Assembly: GCA_963580285.1 (NCBI GenBank) | Contig: OY757011.1 | Coordinates: 96,207,650 to 96,271,649, forward strand | DNA from: Lucinisca nassula | Taxonomy: Eukaryota; Mollusca; Bivalvia; Lucinida; Lucinidae | Length of the DNA: 64,000 nt | Direction: 5' to 3' | Shown here: in pieces, positions 1-10,370 of the stretch | Layout of the letters: the number at the start of each line of letters is the position of its first letter | How positions within the stretch are numbered: position 1 is the first letter of the stretch | The notes under the pieces: model-generated | The model's database searches: none | What the model saw: the letters and a program-made list of their open reading frames with translations, nothing else | Told to the model about the DNA's origin: nothing | Position numbers and translations under genes: made by a program

Positions 1-384
1 AATAGTAGACCATTTATTCCGAGAGACAGAGTTGATAGAAAATTGAACAGGAAGTCTCGAAAGTTGCCTCCCTCTGAAAATGGCGGAAAACATCTGCCGG
101 GTGTATCCATTCCTCTTGCAAATTATGTACAGTGTGACAAAGTCGTGCATATTTAACGTAAAATTCCTATATTAAGACCACCTTTGTGACTGTTCAAAAG
201 TGGTCTTAAAGACCTGTTTTGAACCGTCCCAAAGGTGGTCCCTGGCCAGAGGAGACTATGAGCAGAAAACACAAAGAAAGATTAAGTGTACCCTTCAAAA
301 TAAGCTTTTTAAGCAGAATTAGTCTTAATTTTTGGTAGTCTTGATAGCGGAATTTTTCTATATTTTCGATTGCTGTTTTCCCTG
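1..384. other. Unassigned; dispersed-repeat remnant
   Basis: No gene is recognisable. Positions 45-125 resemble the reverse complement of 2990-3065 (shared GTGTATCCATTCC and a TCTGAAAAATGG-like block), so part of this stretch is a dispersed repeat of unknown class. Open frames here are short and have no recognisable domain. Confidence 0.4.
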
Positions 385-645
385 TATCACGAAAACGCGC
401 CCATATAATTCTGAACCCCATAGACCCCACTTTTATATAGTAAAAGAGGTTTACATGGGGAAACCTTATTTTTCTTATGTCTGCTCTAAAAGATTGTAGG
501 TCCATCAGAACCACCTCGATAAGATGGTTCTATCTTGTACCCAAAATCTATATTTTGAGCAGAAATAAGAAAAAATATCACAATTTTTTCATATTAAAAT
601 TATTATTTTTTTTTTTGGTATAATTTACAATATATTTGAATTCAA
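385..645 (+). mobile_element. PalA element, degenerate copy
   Basis: Starts TATCACGAAAACGCGCC, then the PalA left half with TTTTATATAGTAAAA, a decayed central palindrome around 505-530, and the right half (GAGCAGAAATAAG, poly-T block). The right terminus is eroded and does not end in the usual GTGTTTTCGTAATG. Non-coding and non-autonomous; probably moved by a transposase encoded elsewhere (inference). Confidence 0.8.
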
Positions 646-665
646 TTTGGCGGTTAATAGTAATG

Positions 666-1248
666 CATCACGAAAACACGCCAATATAATTTTGACCCCT
701 TCGTACCCACATTTATATAGTAAAACTGGGATTTACAGGGGTAAACCTTATTTTTCTTATTTTCGCTACAAAATAAAGATTGTGGGTACTCGTTAGAACC
801 GCCTCGATGAGGCGGTTCTAACGAGTAACAACAGTCTATATTCGAGGCGGTTCTAAGGAGTACCCACAATCTATATTTTGAGCAGAAATAAGTAAAATGT
901 CATTACGATAACACACCGGTGCGACAAAGTGCATTATTTCACATCTCTAAAATCGCTACTTTTCTGATGAAAATATGTTACTTTCTTATTTAAACTCCAA
1001 ACATAGGTTGTGAGTGCTTGTTAGAACCTCCTCATTGAGGCGGTTCTAACGAGTAGCCACAATCTGTTTGTTGGAGCAGAAATAAGGAAAATAATGTATA
1101 CCCCAGTAAACCCTATTTTCTCTATATAAAGTTGGGTTTAGGGGGTCTTTATTTCACGGACTTGTTCACGTGATGTCACATATTTTCATCTTAAAATGTT
1201 CGATTTTTGGCGGTAAAATTTACTATGTATTTGTATAGACGTATTTTC
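666..1248 (+). mobile_element. PalA element split by PalB
   Basis: The left half begins CATCACGAAAACACGCC at 666. The central palindrome at 780-870 is partly duplicated. The right half stops at 900 and resumes at 1176 (TTTTCATCTTAAAATG ... TTTGTATAGACG). The interruption is a complete PalB copy. The order shows that this PalA copy is older than the PalB insertion. Confidence 0.85.
901..1175 (-). mobile_element. PalB element, complete, inside PalA
   Basis: Runs from CATTACGATAACACACC to TTCACGTGATG, the full length of PalB in reverse orientation, with its own central palindrome at 1018-1053. The junctions with PalA (AAAATGT before, TCACAT after) imply a target duplication of one base at most, or GTC if the terminal C and G belong to the target. 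Confidence 0.88.
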
Positions 1249-1706
1249 CATACCGATATTATTTTAACGCAGTCTACAAGGGAACTAAATCCATAAACTA
1301 AGCCTAATCCTTTATTGCAGTTATTTCCCCGTTGACCGCTGACCGTTCATCGATAAGAATCGGAACAAGTGTACCTGTATTATTAGAAGCATTTTGATTT
1401 GCCTGTATATTTCTGAACGAGAATCTCGCCGTTTTGTGAGATTTGAGTGTTTTTGTATTGAGAACAAAATTGTTATCAGGATCAGTGAAACGTTAGTTCT
1501 ATATCATAGTTTAGAAGTACGAGTGTATGTTATATCCAAATCGATGCAGTCTGACAAAGTTGGTTACATTACGTTGTCTTGGATATCACTTTGGTTGTAT
1601 ATGTTTTGATGCACTTGACCAAATTGCATGTGCGCGGCATAGATTGCGTTCTTTCATATATCTAAACGGTTTTTTTCCTAATGAAAATTTGTGAAAGTTT
1701 AATTAT
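1249..1706. other. Unassigned
   Basis: AT-rich sequence without a recognisable repeat, RNA gene or conserved coding region. The 71-codon frame at 1394-1609 has no recognisable domain. Confidence 0.3.
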
Positions 1707-1950
1707 TTGAGCCCCGCCAAGCGAATTTGTGTCTTCGAGCATTCCGTCATGACAAGTTTTAACTGCGCATGCCCAGCCATTATTAGAGGGGCCAGGGATA
1801 TGGCTTTCTGTCTGAAGGTTCCTCTTGATTTACTGCTTGTATGAGCGAGCAGCGAAGGCTCTTGCGAGACTGCGCGGATGCGCAGGCTCGCATGGACCTT
1901 CGCTGCTCGCTTGGGCGATAAGTACCAAAATCGCGTGACGGAGCCCAATT
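1707..1950. mobile_element. Hp2-related hairpin MITE
   Basis: Arms GAGCGAGCAGCGAAGG (1832-1858) and CCTTCGCTGCTCGCTT (1897-1913) flank the loop core GACTGCGCGGATGCGCAGGCT, the same core as in the Hp2 copies at 6434 and 14891. Terminal blocks TTGAGCCCCGC at 1708 and CGGAGCCCAATTTT at 1938 are inverted relative to each other. A shared core with different arms suggests a related hairpin family. Confidence 0.65.
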
Positions 1951-2534
1951 TTATGCTTCAAACGTTGGTTATGGGCGTACATATCCGACGTTACACGTTC
2001 CCTCGTCGTAGCTCTATAACTTCAAGTGTTCGACAGTCAATATTTATATTTCCTGTGTCAAGAATAATGTTAACCTACAGAAAGCAATGTAGTTCATACT
2101 TCCTTAACGCATAGAGTCACATGATTTTCAGTGACGTCAAGTGATGTCATTCTAAACGATGGTTCTCTACGGGCGTTGGTGACGTCAACGTTGTTCCGCT
2201 CTTTGTAGATAAACAGCGTGTATATGTTATTCAGCTTTGAAAGGTTTTCCATTTGAGCATTATTTTCGCCCAGTGATGAGGGACAAATAATGTAAATAGT
2301 AAAAATAAACTTAATTTTTCTGCTTTTCAAGAAAGTATGAACGACAGCGGGTCGCTAGTAAAGATAACATGAACCCCTTCGTGGTTCTTTTACTTTGCAT
2401 GAGACCCACTACGTTAATACTTTCATGAACCGCAGAAAAATAAATTTTAAATTAATTTCTTAAATGTAATACTGGGAACATCATTTGATATCACAATATA
2501 CTTTGGTGTTGGGTTTTTCAGTTACATTCTTCTA

Positions 2535-2665
2535 TTTGTCTTATTTATAGTCCAAACATAGACTTTGGGCGCTCAAACACGAAAACAATGTTTTCGCTAT
2601 AAACCCAACATTACTGTATATAAAGGGTTTACATGGGTGTTTATTGAGCGGTATTGTTAACCAAT
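2535..2665 (-). repeat. PalB fragment
   Basis: CTTATTTATAGTCCAAACATAG followed by decayed core, then ATAAACCCAACATTACTGTATATAAAGGG and a TGTTTATT end. It is the palindrome-to-end half of a strongly diverged PalB in reverse orientation. Confidence 0.55.
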
Positions 2666-2679
2666 TGCATGCGGGGAAA

Positions 2680-2870
2680 CCCTTAAAGGAGGACCTTGGC
2701 AAACAGTGCAGGCCCAGATCAGACGCCGCAGAACGCGGCGTCTGATCAGGGTCTGCACTATTTGCTAACAGAATATTCCGTCAAAAAAGAATGAAAATGA
2801 AAACAATAGGCCTGACACCCCAAATGGGCTTGTCCAACATAAATCATTGGAAGAGTTCACTAGTATTCAA
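2680..2870. mobile_element. Hp1 hairpin element
   Basis: Near-perfect hairpin at 2700-2770: GCAAACAGTGCAG, GATCAGACGCCG, loop, CGGCGTCTGATC, CTGCACTATTTGC. The sequence after it (GCCTGACACCCC) recurs after the Hp1 hairpin near 49895, so the element extends to about 2870. No open frame. Confidence 0.7.
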
Positions 2871-3176
2871 TGGATTAAGCTGATGTTTCTAGCGATATTT
2901 GTCTTCTTTCTACTACAAAAATATGACAACCCACAAGCCATATCTGGATCAAGAATAAATGAAGTACTGCGGGATTTACAATGACATACCCTAAGGGGAA
3001 TGGATACACATGGGTGAATTTTTCACCATTTTTCAGAAGGGAGACAACTTTTTGGACTTCCTATTTTCTTTTCTATAAAGACAGTCACGCTTAAAAAAGG
3101 GGGTCTAATCTTAAAGGAAACAATTTGCTCCTCAGACGCAAAGTCTTTCCTTTAACAGTTAACCCCTAATGACATT

Positions 3177-3177
<1 letters not shown>

Positions 3178-3250
<73 letters not shown>
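3178..3250. repeat. (AC)n microsatellite
   Basis: About 72 bp of uninterrupted AC dinucleotide repeat. Confidence 0.98.
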
Positions 3251-3251
<1 letters not shown>

Positions 3252-3519
3252 ATTTGAAGGCGTTACCTGCCTTGAAGGTGTATCCATCCCCTCCCTTAAT
3301 TTACTTGTTAATTTGATTTTTGTTTTCACAACATTATTGTGATTATTACCATTTTATTAATCACGTTTTCTGCTACAAGATATGGATTGCGTGGAACCTC
3401 TTTACAGTCACCTGTTTGACCAAATTGAGGCTGTCCTAATGAGACCACACAGTTCAGGATTCAGAGAATACTGCAATGGCTTGAACATCTTTTTGAGCAT
3501 GACAATTTGTTCTTGCATA

Positions 3520-3800
3520 CATCACGTGAATAAGTCCGTGAAATGAAGATCCCCCTATACCCAACTTTATATAGAGAAAACTGGGGTTTATGGGGGTATA
3601 TATTATTTTTCTTATTTTTGCTCCAAGACATAGGTTGTGGGTACTCGTTAGAACCGCCTCAATGAGGCGGTTCTAATGAGCACCCATAACCTATGTTTGC
3701 AGTATTTATAAGCAAAATATCACGGCTTTTCATCAGAAAGGAAGCCATTTTTGAGATGTGAAAAAAATGCACTATCTCGCACGGGTGTGTTATCGTAATG
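3520..3800 (+). mobile_element. PalB element, complete
   Basis: 281 bp from CATCACGTGAATAAGTCCG to GTGTGTTATCGTAATG. It contains a small hairpin around TTTATATAGAGAAAA, then the central palindrome at 3640-3685. A good reference copy for PalB. Flanks GCATA and ATTACAT show no clear long target duplication. Confidence 0.9.
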
Positions 3801-4503
3801 ATTACATATGCGCATAGCTATTTGAAGCCGTTGCTAAATTGGCCGACAGCAAAATCCATATTCAAATCACGAATTGCACGTGCTGTTTGAACATGGATTT
3901 TGAGCTTTTTATATGACAGGTGGCCTTGCTTTGTTTACGTTACGTTGAGTGACGTATAGTTATCGCTCTGAACGTAGCGTTTTAGAGTTAAATGATAACA
4001 CCAGACAGTTACTGCCTAACAACGGCACTGAACTAGCCACCACGTTGGTTTGCCGGTCGCAGTTCATCACGAAAACACGCCTAAATAATTTGGACCTCCT
4101 TGCACCCCACTTTTATATAGTAAAACTGGTGTTTCCGGGGGTATACCTTGTTTTTCTTATTTCTGCTCTAAAATATAGATTGTGGGTACCCGTTAGAACC
4201 GCCTCGATGAGGCGGTTCTAACGAGTGCCAACAATCTATATTTTGAGCAGAAACAAGAAAAAATATCACAATTTTTCATCATAAAATTTTCATTTTTTCG
4301 GCGATAAAGGTGGCAATGAGATTGTATAGGCGTGTTTGCGTAATTGTTTATATGGAGCCTCTGGGCGTTTACGTCAAAATTTGCTGTCGGAATCGTACGT
4401 TATGCGAGAACAACGATAATCCATTGCTGTTTCATTGCATTAACATTTCTCGGATCCCTAAGAAGATATCTGAACAATCGGTCCAGCAGCCTCATGTCCA
4501 AAC
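3801..4503 (-). repeat. Rep520 copy 3, split by PalA
   Basis: Reverse-complement match to the Rep520 copies at 12112 and 33261: CGCATAGCTATTTGAAGCC, TGTTTGAACATGGATTTTGAG, TTGCTGTCGGAATCG and the GGATCCCTAAGAAGATAT hairpin arm. A PalA element at 4065-4344 interrupts it. It is cut at 4503, where PalB-like sequence begins. Class unknown. Confidence 0.8.
4065..4344 (+). mobile_element. PalA element inside Rep520
   Basis: CATCACGAAAACACGCC at the left end, central palindrome at 4193-4228 and GGCGTGTTTGCGTAAT at the right. The two uninterrupted Rep520 copies give the empty site CGCATTTGAAGAGTTTATAT. Here the left flank is CGCAGTT and the right flank TGTTTATAT, so about five target bases are missing and there is no evident duplication. 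Confidence 0.88.
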
Positions 4504-4683
4504 CCCATTTTATATAGAGAAAGAGTAAATATTATATGCATTTTCCTTGTGTTTACTCAAAAACATAGACTGCTGGTACTCGTTAGATCCGCCTCATTAA
4601 GGCGGTTCTAACGAGTACCAACATTCTATATTTGGACTAGATATGAGAAAACTAATGAACATTCATCTGAGATAAGAAATTCG
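4504..4683 (+). repeat. PalB-like fragment
   Basis: Starts inside the left half (CCATTTTATATAGAGAAAG) and keeps the palindrome CGTTAGATCCGCCTC / AAGGCGGTTCTAACG at 4582-4617. Both termini are lost. Confidence 0.7.
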
Positions 4684-4688
4684 CCATT

Positions 4689-5129
4689 CATCACGAAAAC
4701 ACGCCTATATAAATTTGACCCCCTTGAACCCCACTTTTATATAGTAAAACTGGGGTTTACAGGGGTTAACCTTATTTTTCGTATTTCTGCTCTAAAATAT
4801 AGATTGTGGGTACTCGTTAGAACCGCCTCGATGAAAAATGCACTATGTCGCACGCATCACGAAACATGCCTTTATAAGTTTGACCCCCTTGAACCCCACT
4901 TTTATATAGTAAAACTGGGGTTTCCGGGGGTGTACCTTATTTTTCTTATTTCTGCTCCAAAATATAGATTGTGGGCACTCGTTAGAACCGCCTCGATATA
5001 TTTTGAGCAGAAATAAGAAAAATATCACAAGTTTTCATCATAAAATTTTCTTTTTTTTTTCGGCGATAAAGGTGGCAATGTGTTTGTATGGCGTGTTTGC
5101 GTAATGTATGTCGCACGGGTGTGTTATCC
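4689..5129 (+). mobile_element. PalA/PalB chimera with nested PalA
   Basis: A PalA left half (4689-4829) runs into the PalB right end (GAAAAATGCACTATGTCGCACG). That PalB end is split by a PalA copy at 4855-5106 and resumes as TATGTCGCACGGGTGTGTTATC to 5129. The outer copy is therefore a PalA-left/PalB-right hybrid joined at the shared central palindrome. Confidence 0.75.
4855..5106 (+). mobile_element. PalA copy with 11-bp direct repeat
   Basis: CATCACGAAACATGCC to GCGTGTTTGCGTAATG. Half of the central palindrome is deleted (CGTTAGAACCGCCTCGATATATTTTGAG). The 11 bases TATGTCGCACG occur immediately before and immediately after it, which looks like a target duplication, although other PalA copies do not show one. 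Confidence 0.8.
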
Positions 5130-5175
5130 TAATGGCACGGACTTGGTAACGTGGTACAAAGCTTATTTTTTAAAT

Positions 5176-5847
5176 TGCACGACCCGCAGAAAAAGCGACC
5201 GACTGAGGTCGGTTGATTTTCTAAGAGTGCCCTAAAAGTCATTCTGTCAGTCTGTCTGTCCGTCCGTAACCCGTTTGTGAAAATTGGTGATAGTGACTTA
5301 ACCGATTGGAATATTTAATTTATTTTTTGGCATACTAATAGATATCAATGACATCTAACCAATGAACTTGCCAAATATTACATTAGTATAGCCTCGCCGA
5401 GGCGAAAAATGTGAAAACTGCTTCTCCTCGGAAATCGTTGGGCCGATTGAAGTCAAATTTCATATGGAGCCTCTATGGGATGGGTAAAACCAAAATTTGC
5501 TCATGGGGTCCAGGTCACATGACCAAAATGGCCGCCAAGCCATATATGGTAAAAACCCTTCAAAAATAGTCTTCTTCAGAACCACTGGGCAGATTTCCAC
5601 GAAACTTGATAAATAACATCTGGGACGTAGGCCCATCATAAAGTGCTTAAATGGTGACCCTGGGTTGACCTTGACATTCTTTGTGCCTAGGTCAAACTTT
5701 GACACATATGCTTTTGTATTGGAAAAGTAAGAATGCATTTTATCCTGCAAACGATTCAGAACACAGTACTAAAGTATAAGATATATTTTTGCTCCTTACG
5801 ATAAGGCGCATTTATCGAGGGAACCGTTTTGGGTCCAGGTCATTATA
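5176..5847 (+). mobile_element. Tir768 element, right end missing
   Basis: Begins TGCACGACCCGCAG and matches the complete copy at 34093-34860 through to GGTCCAGGTCAT, where similarity stops. The left terminus is the same sequence whose reverse complement closes the other copy. No transposase is visible; a non-autonomous DNA transposon is the simplest reading. Confidence 0.85.
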
Positions 5848-6433
5848 TATTTTAGCTGGCTCCTGCAACAGTGAAATTCCGCTATTAAGCCAACCTAATA
5901 ATAAAACTAATTCTGCTTTTAAAAGGTTATTTAGTAGTTCTTTGTTGTTTCTGAATATAGTGTCCTCTGGAATTTCTCTGTATATAACAATATTGTTCGA
6001 CAATTGTTTGATTCCCAAGTCTGACTACTACTGACAGGCTACCTAAACTGTTTGTTATTTTTCTCCGACTGCTAAGTGAAGCGATAAATTGAATCCAGTC
6101 TGCTTGCAGTTTGAAAGTGCCCTTATGCCACGGGAGACAGATAATACATTTAGTACGATCATTTTAGCTGCTAACTGAATTAAATGCAATTTCTGAAGAA
6201 TCTGTCCAGGCTTAGGCGATGAAAATAGAACACAAAAGGTTTTGTCGCCGCAGAAGCTTCAACAACTGTCTACATATAAAGAGCTTACAGTCATTTTTCG
6301 GAATGTTTTCTTGACACATGTAATAAGACTTGACAAGTTAAATAAGATTTGATGATCTACCAGACAAGAAGGGATTAGCGTCAATTTTCTCAGCAATGTA
6401 AGAGAATTATCACGAACCAGTTAGCGAAAGACA
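5848..6433. other. Unassigned
   Basis: No recognisable gene or repeat. The frame at 5789-6034 starts inside the Tir768 remnant and has no recognisable domain. Confidence 0.3.
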
Positions 6434-6679
6434 AATGAGCCAGCGCACGACAAAACCTACAATAAGAAATATGCGCCCATCTAAGACTCAGATCTGCCTG
6501 CGTATTCATATAGTCTAACCAGAGACTTCTCTTGCTGCATGAAGGAACATTGGACGCTTAGCTATCCGTAGAGCACACAACGAAGACTCTGATCAGACTG
6601 CGCGGATGCGCAGGCTGATCTGAGTCTTCGTTGGGCGCACATGTCTTATTGTAGGTTTTGTCAGGCGCTGGCTCATTAA
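6434..6679. mobile_element. Hp2 hairpin MITE, complete
   Basis: Long terminal inverted repeats: AATGAGCCAGCGC, GACAAAACCTACAATAAGA and GCGCCCA at the left, and TGGGCGCACATG, TCTTATTGTAGGTTTTGTC and GCGCTGGCTCATT at the right. The inner hairpin is CGAAGACTCTGATCAG / CTGATCTGAGTCTTCG around GCGCGGATGCGC. No coding capacity. Confidence 0.85.
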
Positions 6680-7099
6680 TACAAAGACGAAGCCTGTCCA
6701 TAATTGCGCTTTGTTGATTGGAGAAACATGAACTTCGCGTCGCCATAAAACCCGATACATGGCACACGTGGCAAGGTACAGCTTTGACAAGACTACGGTC
6801 CCCCGCAGTTCGATCAGAGCTTTCGCTCCTTGCAAGAAGCTATAATGATCTCTAGTACATGTATGTTCTTCGGAAAACCGTTTACATTTCCTAGCAGGCT
6901 TATTGACGAACAGGCTGTGATCGGGCAACCCGGTTGTCATGGGCTCGGCCCGGTCTTGCAGACAATCGCGTAATTAAGCTGATTATGTTGACTATCCTAT
7001 GTTCGTTTTTGGAAGTGTCCCACGCATAAGTATTGGTAAAAGATGTTCAAAATCGTCTAGAAATGATTGAGGCGGCTTAAAAGTTATATATAAGAATTA
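6680..7099. other. Unassigned
   Basis: No recognisable repeat, RNA gene or conserved coding sequence between the Hp2 MITE and the LINE fragment. Confidence 0.3.
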
Positions 7100-7396
7100 G
7101 AATATCTGACGTCTGTTTTTCATACTTAGACGATTAACCTACTTTAGCCATCTTGTATAAGATACCCTGTGATACAGCGTCTGTTAATAAAGATAAATAC
7201 TTGCTTGACCACTGTGGCTACTTCAACTCAAACAAGGCCATCACAATTAAAGAACAGTCAATATCTTAGGTACCATACCTATAGTGATGCCCTGAAGAAT
7301 TCTTTTTTCCCTAGAAATATTCCTCAGTGGAATAGTCTTCCCTCCTCTGTGGTAAGTGCAAAAACAGCAGAGCAGCTCAAAGCCCGCATGGTATAG
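7100..7396 (+). pseudogene. Non-LTR retrotransposon ORF2 C-terminal fragment
   Basis: The frame ending at 7396 reads TRPSQLKNSQYLRYHTYSDA, then KNSFFPRNIPQWNSLPSSVV, and closes with SAKTAEQLKARMV and a stop. The pattern of basic leader, SFFPR, IPQWNSLP and VVSA is the usual C-terminus of CR1/L2/Jockey-like LINE polymerases. Upstream, 7110-7200 in another frame reads LYKIPCDTASVNKDKYL, which fits the preceding segment of that protein, so a frameshift separates them. Only the last ~100 codons survive; the reverse-transcriptase core and endonuclease are absent. A dead, 5'-truncated copy. I cannot place it in a clade from this much sequence. Confidence 0.75.
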
Positions 7397-7611
7397 ATTG
7401 GGACTCAGAGGTATGCGTTTTAGTACAGCTCTGAAAGCAGATTGTTAATAGTTTTAAGAACTCATCCAGTGATGTTTTGTGTGCTAAATTCTAAATTTAG
7501 CGCACCAACTAACTGAGGTAATGGCCAAGTATTACCGACACAGTATATGAAGATAGATAAACGACGGAGCCATTGTCTGCTTAATTCAAAAGGTTCTTTG
7601 GAATTTCGACA

Positions 7612-7921
7612 CACATGAAGTCCGTGAAATAAACACCCCCAAAACCCCACTTTATATAGAGAAAACAGTGGTTTACGGGGTATACAATATCTTCTTATTC
7701 CTGCTCAAAACATAGGTTGTGGGTACTCGTTAAAACCAGCTCAATGAGGCGGTTCTAACGAGCACCCTACAACCTATGTTTGCAGTATAAAAAAGAAAAA
7801 ACATAACGGATTTTCATCTTGGAGCAGACATAAGAAAAATAATGTATACCCCTATAAACCCCAGTTTTCTCTATAAAAAGTAAGGTTAAGTGTTCATTTC
7901 ACGGACTATTTCACGTGACGA
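7612..7921 (+). mobile_element. PalB element with both arms in the same end type
   Basis: Left half ACATGAAGTCCGTGAAATAAAC with palindrome at 7720-7765. After 7835 comes the reverse form of the same left half (TTGGAGCAGACATAAG ... TTCACGGACTATTTCACGTGACG). The copy therefore has two PalB left ends facing outward instead of one left and one right end. Confidence 0.7.
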
Positions 7922-8035
7922 GTTTCACTGGAGCCAAGGTGACTAATATAGCTCAATGGCATTTTCAGTGTTATAGATTTGTAAAAATGTGGCTGCCTGT
8001 GCAGACTCATTCTGCTGAACAGTGGAGCATGTGGT

Positions 8036-8112
8036 ATGTATAAATTGTGGGTGTTTGATAAAACCGCCTCGATGAGGCCGTTCTAACGAATAGCCACAAC
8101 ATACTACCTACC
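8036..8112. repeat. Core palindrome in different arms
   Basis: AAAACCGCCTCGATGAGGCCGTTCTAACG with arms TGGTATGTA / TACTACCTACCA and TTGTGGG / AGCCACAA. The core is that of PalA/PalB, but the sequence outside the arms matches neither family. Confidence 0.6.
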
Positions 8113-8590
8113 ACTTGTAAGCATGATTGCTAACATAAGTTTTGGTACAGTGGATCCATATTTTCAACCTACATATAAGACCCAAAAGTAGCACCGTGTC
8201 AGATTGGATAAGATCTAAATTTGCAACAGTATTTTCCGCGATATACCGTTGAAAGCCCGACGATATTATAAAACTTCATTTTGTTACTTTTTGGTGAAAA
8301 TCTACAATCACAAAACTTACAAATGCACAGGTGCAGTGGAAAGATAATATATGTATACTAACCGAAGTATGTACATGTCAACCTGTAAGTCTACGTGCTG
8401 CATGGATATGTAAAATGAAATTCACGGCCGTGTCACTTCAGTTTTGCACCAACCTGTGACAATTATTTGATATTGTTATCCACTAACTACAGACAAACTG
8501 TAATAGCTGGAATATATTTGGAACCACAAAAATTGTACGAAATAAGCGTTATTCGCATTACTAACAGTAAATCATAGTACCAGTCAATCA

Positions 8591-8872
8591 CATTACGCAA
8601 ACACGCCTATACAAATACATTGCCAACTTCATCGCCGAAAAACATGAAAATTTGATGCTGAAAAAATGTGATTTTTTTTCTTATTTCTGCTCAAAATATA
8701 GATTATGGGCACTCGTTAGAACCGCCTCATCGAGGCGGTTCTAACGAGTACCCACAATCTATATTTTAGCACAGAAATAAGAAAAATAAGGTATATCCCC
8801 GGAGACATCAGTTTTACTATATAAAAGTGGGGTTCAAGGGGGTAAAAATTATATAGGCGTGTTTTCGTGATG
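8591..8872 (-). mobile_element. PalA element, complete
   Basis: 282 bp from CATTACGCAAACACGCC to GGCGTGTTTTCGTGATG. The central inverted repeat extends about 48 bases per arm (TTATTTCTGCTCAAAATATAG ... CTATATTTTAGCACAGAAATAA). CA occurs on both flanks. One of the best copies in the window. Confidence 0.92.
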
Positions 8873-8959
8873 CAGACAAAGTTCGTATGGGTTAAAGGTA
8901 TATTTTCGAGCTTTTGTAAAATAAAGCATTGCTGTTTGTAACTATTCGAATCGCGTTAT

Positions 8960-9226
8960 TGACATACCGGTAACAAATCTGTGTAATAGTGTGCATTCTT
9001 TCGAATCTCAAAAACTGCTAATTTTCTTGGAAAAAATGTGATTTTATTCTTATATATACTTGAAACATAGGTTGTAGATGCTCAACATATTGTATAGGTG
9101 CTCGTTAGACCACAACCAATGATAGCAAAAATAAGAAAACATAATGAATACCTCTGTAAACCCCAGTTTTCTCTATATAAAGTGGGGTTTACGGGGTTAT
9201 ACATTTAACGGACTTGTTAACGCGAT
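8960..9226 (-). mobile_element. PalB element, palindrome lost
   Basis: The right half (GTGCATTCTTTCGAATCTCAAAAACTG) and the left end in reverse (CCAGTTTTCTCTATATAAAGTGGGGTTTACG ... AACGCGATG) are present. The centre is rearranged (GGTGCTCGTTAGACC only), so the hairpin cannot form. Confidence 0.75.
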
Positions 9227-9485
9227 GAGACGATTCCAATTAGAACAAACAACATTCCCTTCGCCACGAGCTAAGTTACTTAACTCCGATTGGAGGGATT
9301 TGCTTACCGTGATAGTACCGCGACGTTGTTCCTACTTCAATGTACGTTAAATAAATAACCTTAGTAATTTTAGTTTGTATTCATTTCCACCAATTTTGGT
9401 GCAAAATCTTGTTTGAGTTTTAGAATTGAAACACGGAACCAGTTGTACACATGTTTCCTATGTACAGCGGAACAGTGTCGTTGAC

Positions 9486-9976
9486 CGTCACGAAAACATG
9501 CCTGTATAATTCTGACCCATCGAACCCCACTTTTATATAGTAAAATAGGAATCGATACAATCAACCCACAGCTCCCATCAGAGACACCAAAGGGAAAGAA
9601 ACATAAACATGAACCAACAGACCCTAATTGAAACATCAATAGCGGAAAGCCAAAAGGACAGTTACCTTCCCACAAAATGGCCAATTGGCTATCCAAAATA
9701 AAATAATATAAGCGACACAAACACCCAAAGACAAACCATAACAAAATTAAACCGCGACAGAAGAAATAGGTGTTTAGAGGGGTAAACCTTATTTCTGCTC
9801 TAAAGTATAGGTTGTGGGTACTCGTTAGAACCGCCTCGATGAGGCGGTTCTAACGTGTACCCACAATATATATTGTGGTCAGAAATAAGAAAAATATCAC
9901 GATTTTTCATCTTAAAGTTTTCATGTTTACGGCGGTAAAATTTACAGTGTATTTGTATAGGCGTGTTTTCGTAATG
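9486..9976 (+). mobile_element. PalA element split by PLE fragment
   Basis: Left end CGTCACGAAAACATGCC, interrupted at 9550-9763, then GTGTTTAGAGGGGTAAACC, palindrome at 9820-9857 and the right end GGCGTGTTTTCGTAATG. AAATAGG is repeated on both sides of the insert. Confidence 0.88.
9550..9763 (-). mobile_element. PLE 3' end, 5'-truncated insertion
   Basis: Matches the 3' untranslated part of the Penelope-like element (start AATCGATACAATCAACCCAC, end AAACCGCGACAGAAG on the plus strand). It sits in PalA between two copies of AAATAGG (9543-9549, 9764-9770), a 7-bp target duplication. Only about 214 bp of the 3' end was inserted, as expected of a truncated retroelement copy. Confidence 0.85.
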
Positions 9977-10370
9977 ATTATAACGTTGCCATTGTCCAGT
10001 AATAATGCAGAAAATCACTGTTTATTTTGACGCCATTAATTATCATGAGACATCGCGTCAGTAAATGTTTTCATCAAAAGAAATCCATCACGTCTCGATA
10101 GTTTAAATATATATACTTTTTTCTGTAATGCACTGGGAATTTAACATCACATTTTGATAAAGCACATTAGATGTTCCTAAAAGGATTGCCAGCACCGATG
10201 CACTATCACGCATCTGGGAGACACATTGGTTGATAATATTCTTGATAGTCCAACAATTGATTTACAGAACAGAAATAAGGAAATAATGATTTTGTGGGCG
10301 GTTGCAAAGCTGCACAGAAATGTAATTGATTTTGAACACCGGTTTCAACACAATCACAACCATCACGTTG
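9977..10370. other. Unassigned
   Basis: Nothing recognisable between the split PalA and the next PalB. Confidence 0.3.

Noticed and set aside
6593..6940. 115-codon minus-strand frame
   Set aside because: Its 3' part lies in the Hp2 inverted repeat and the rest shows no recognisable domain.
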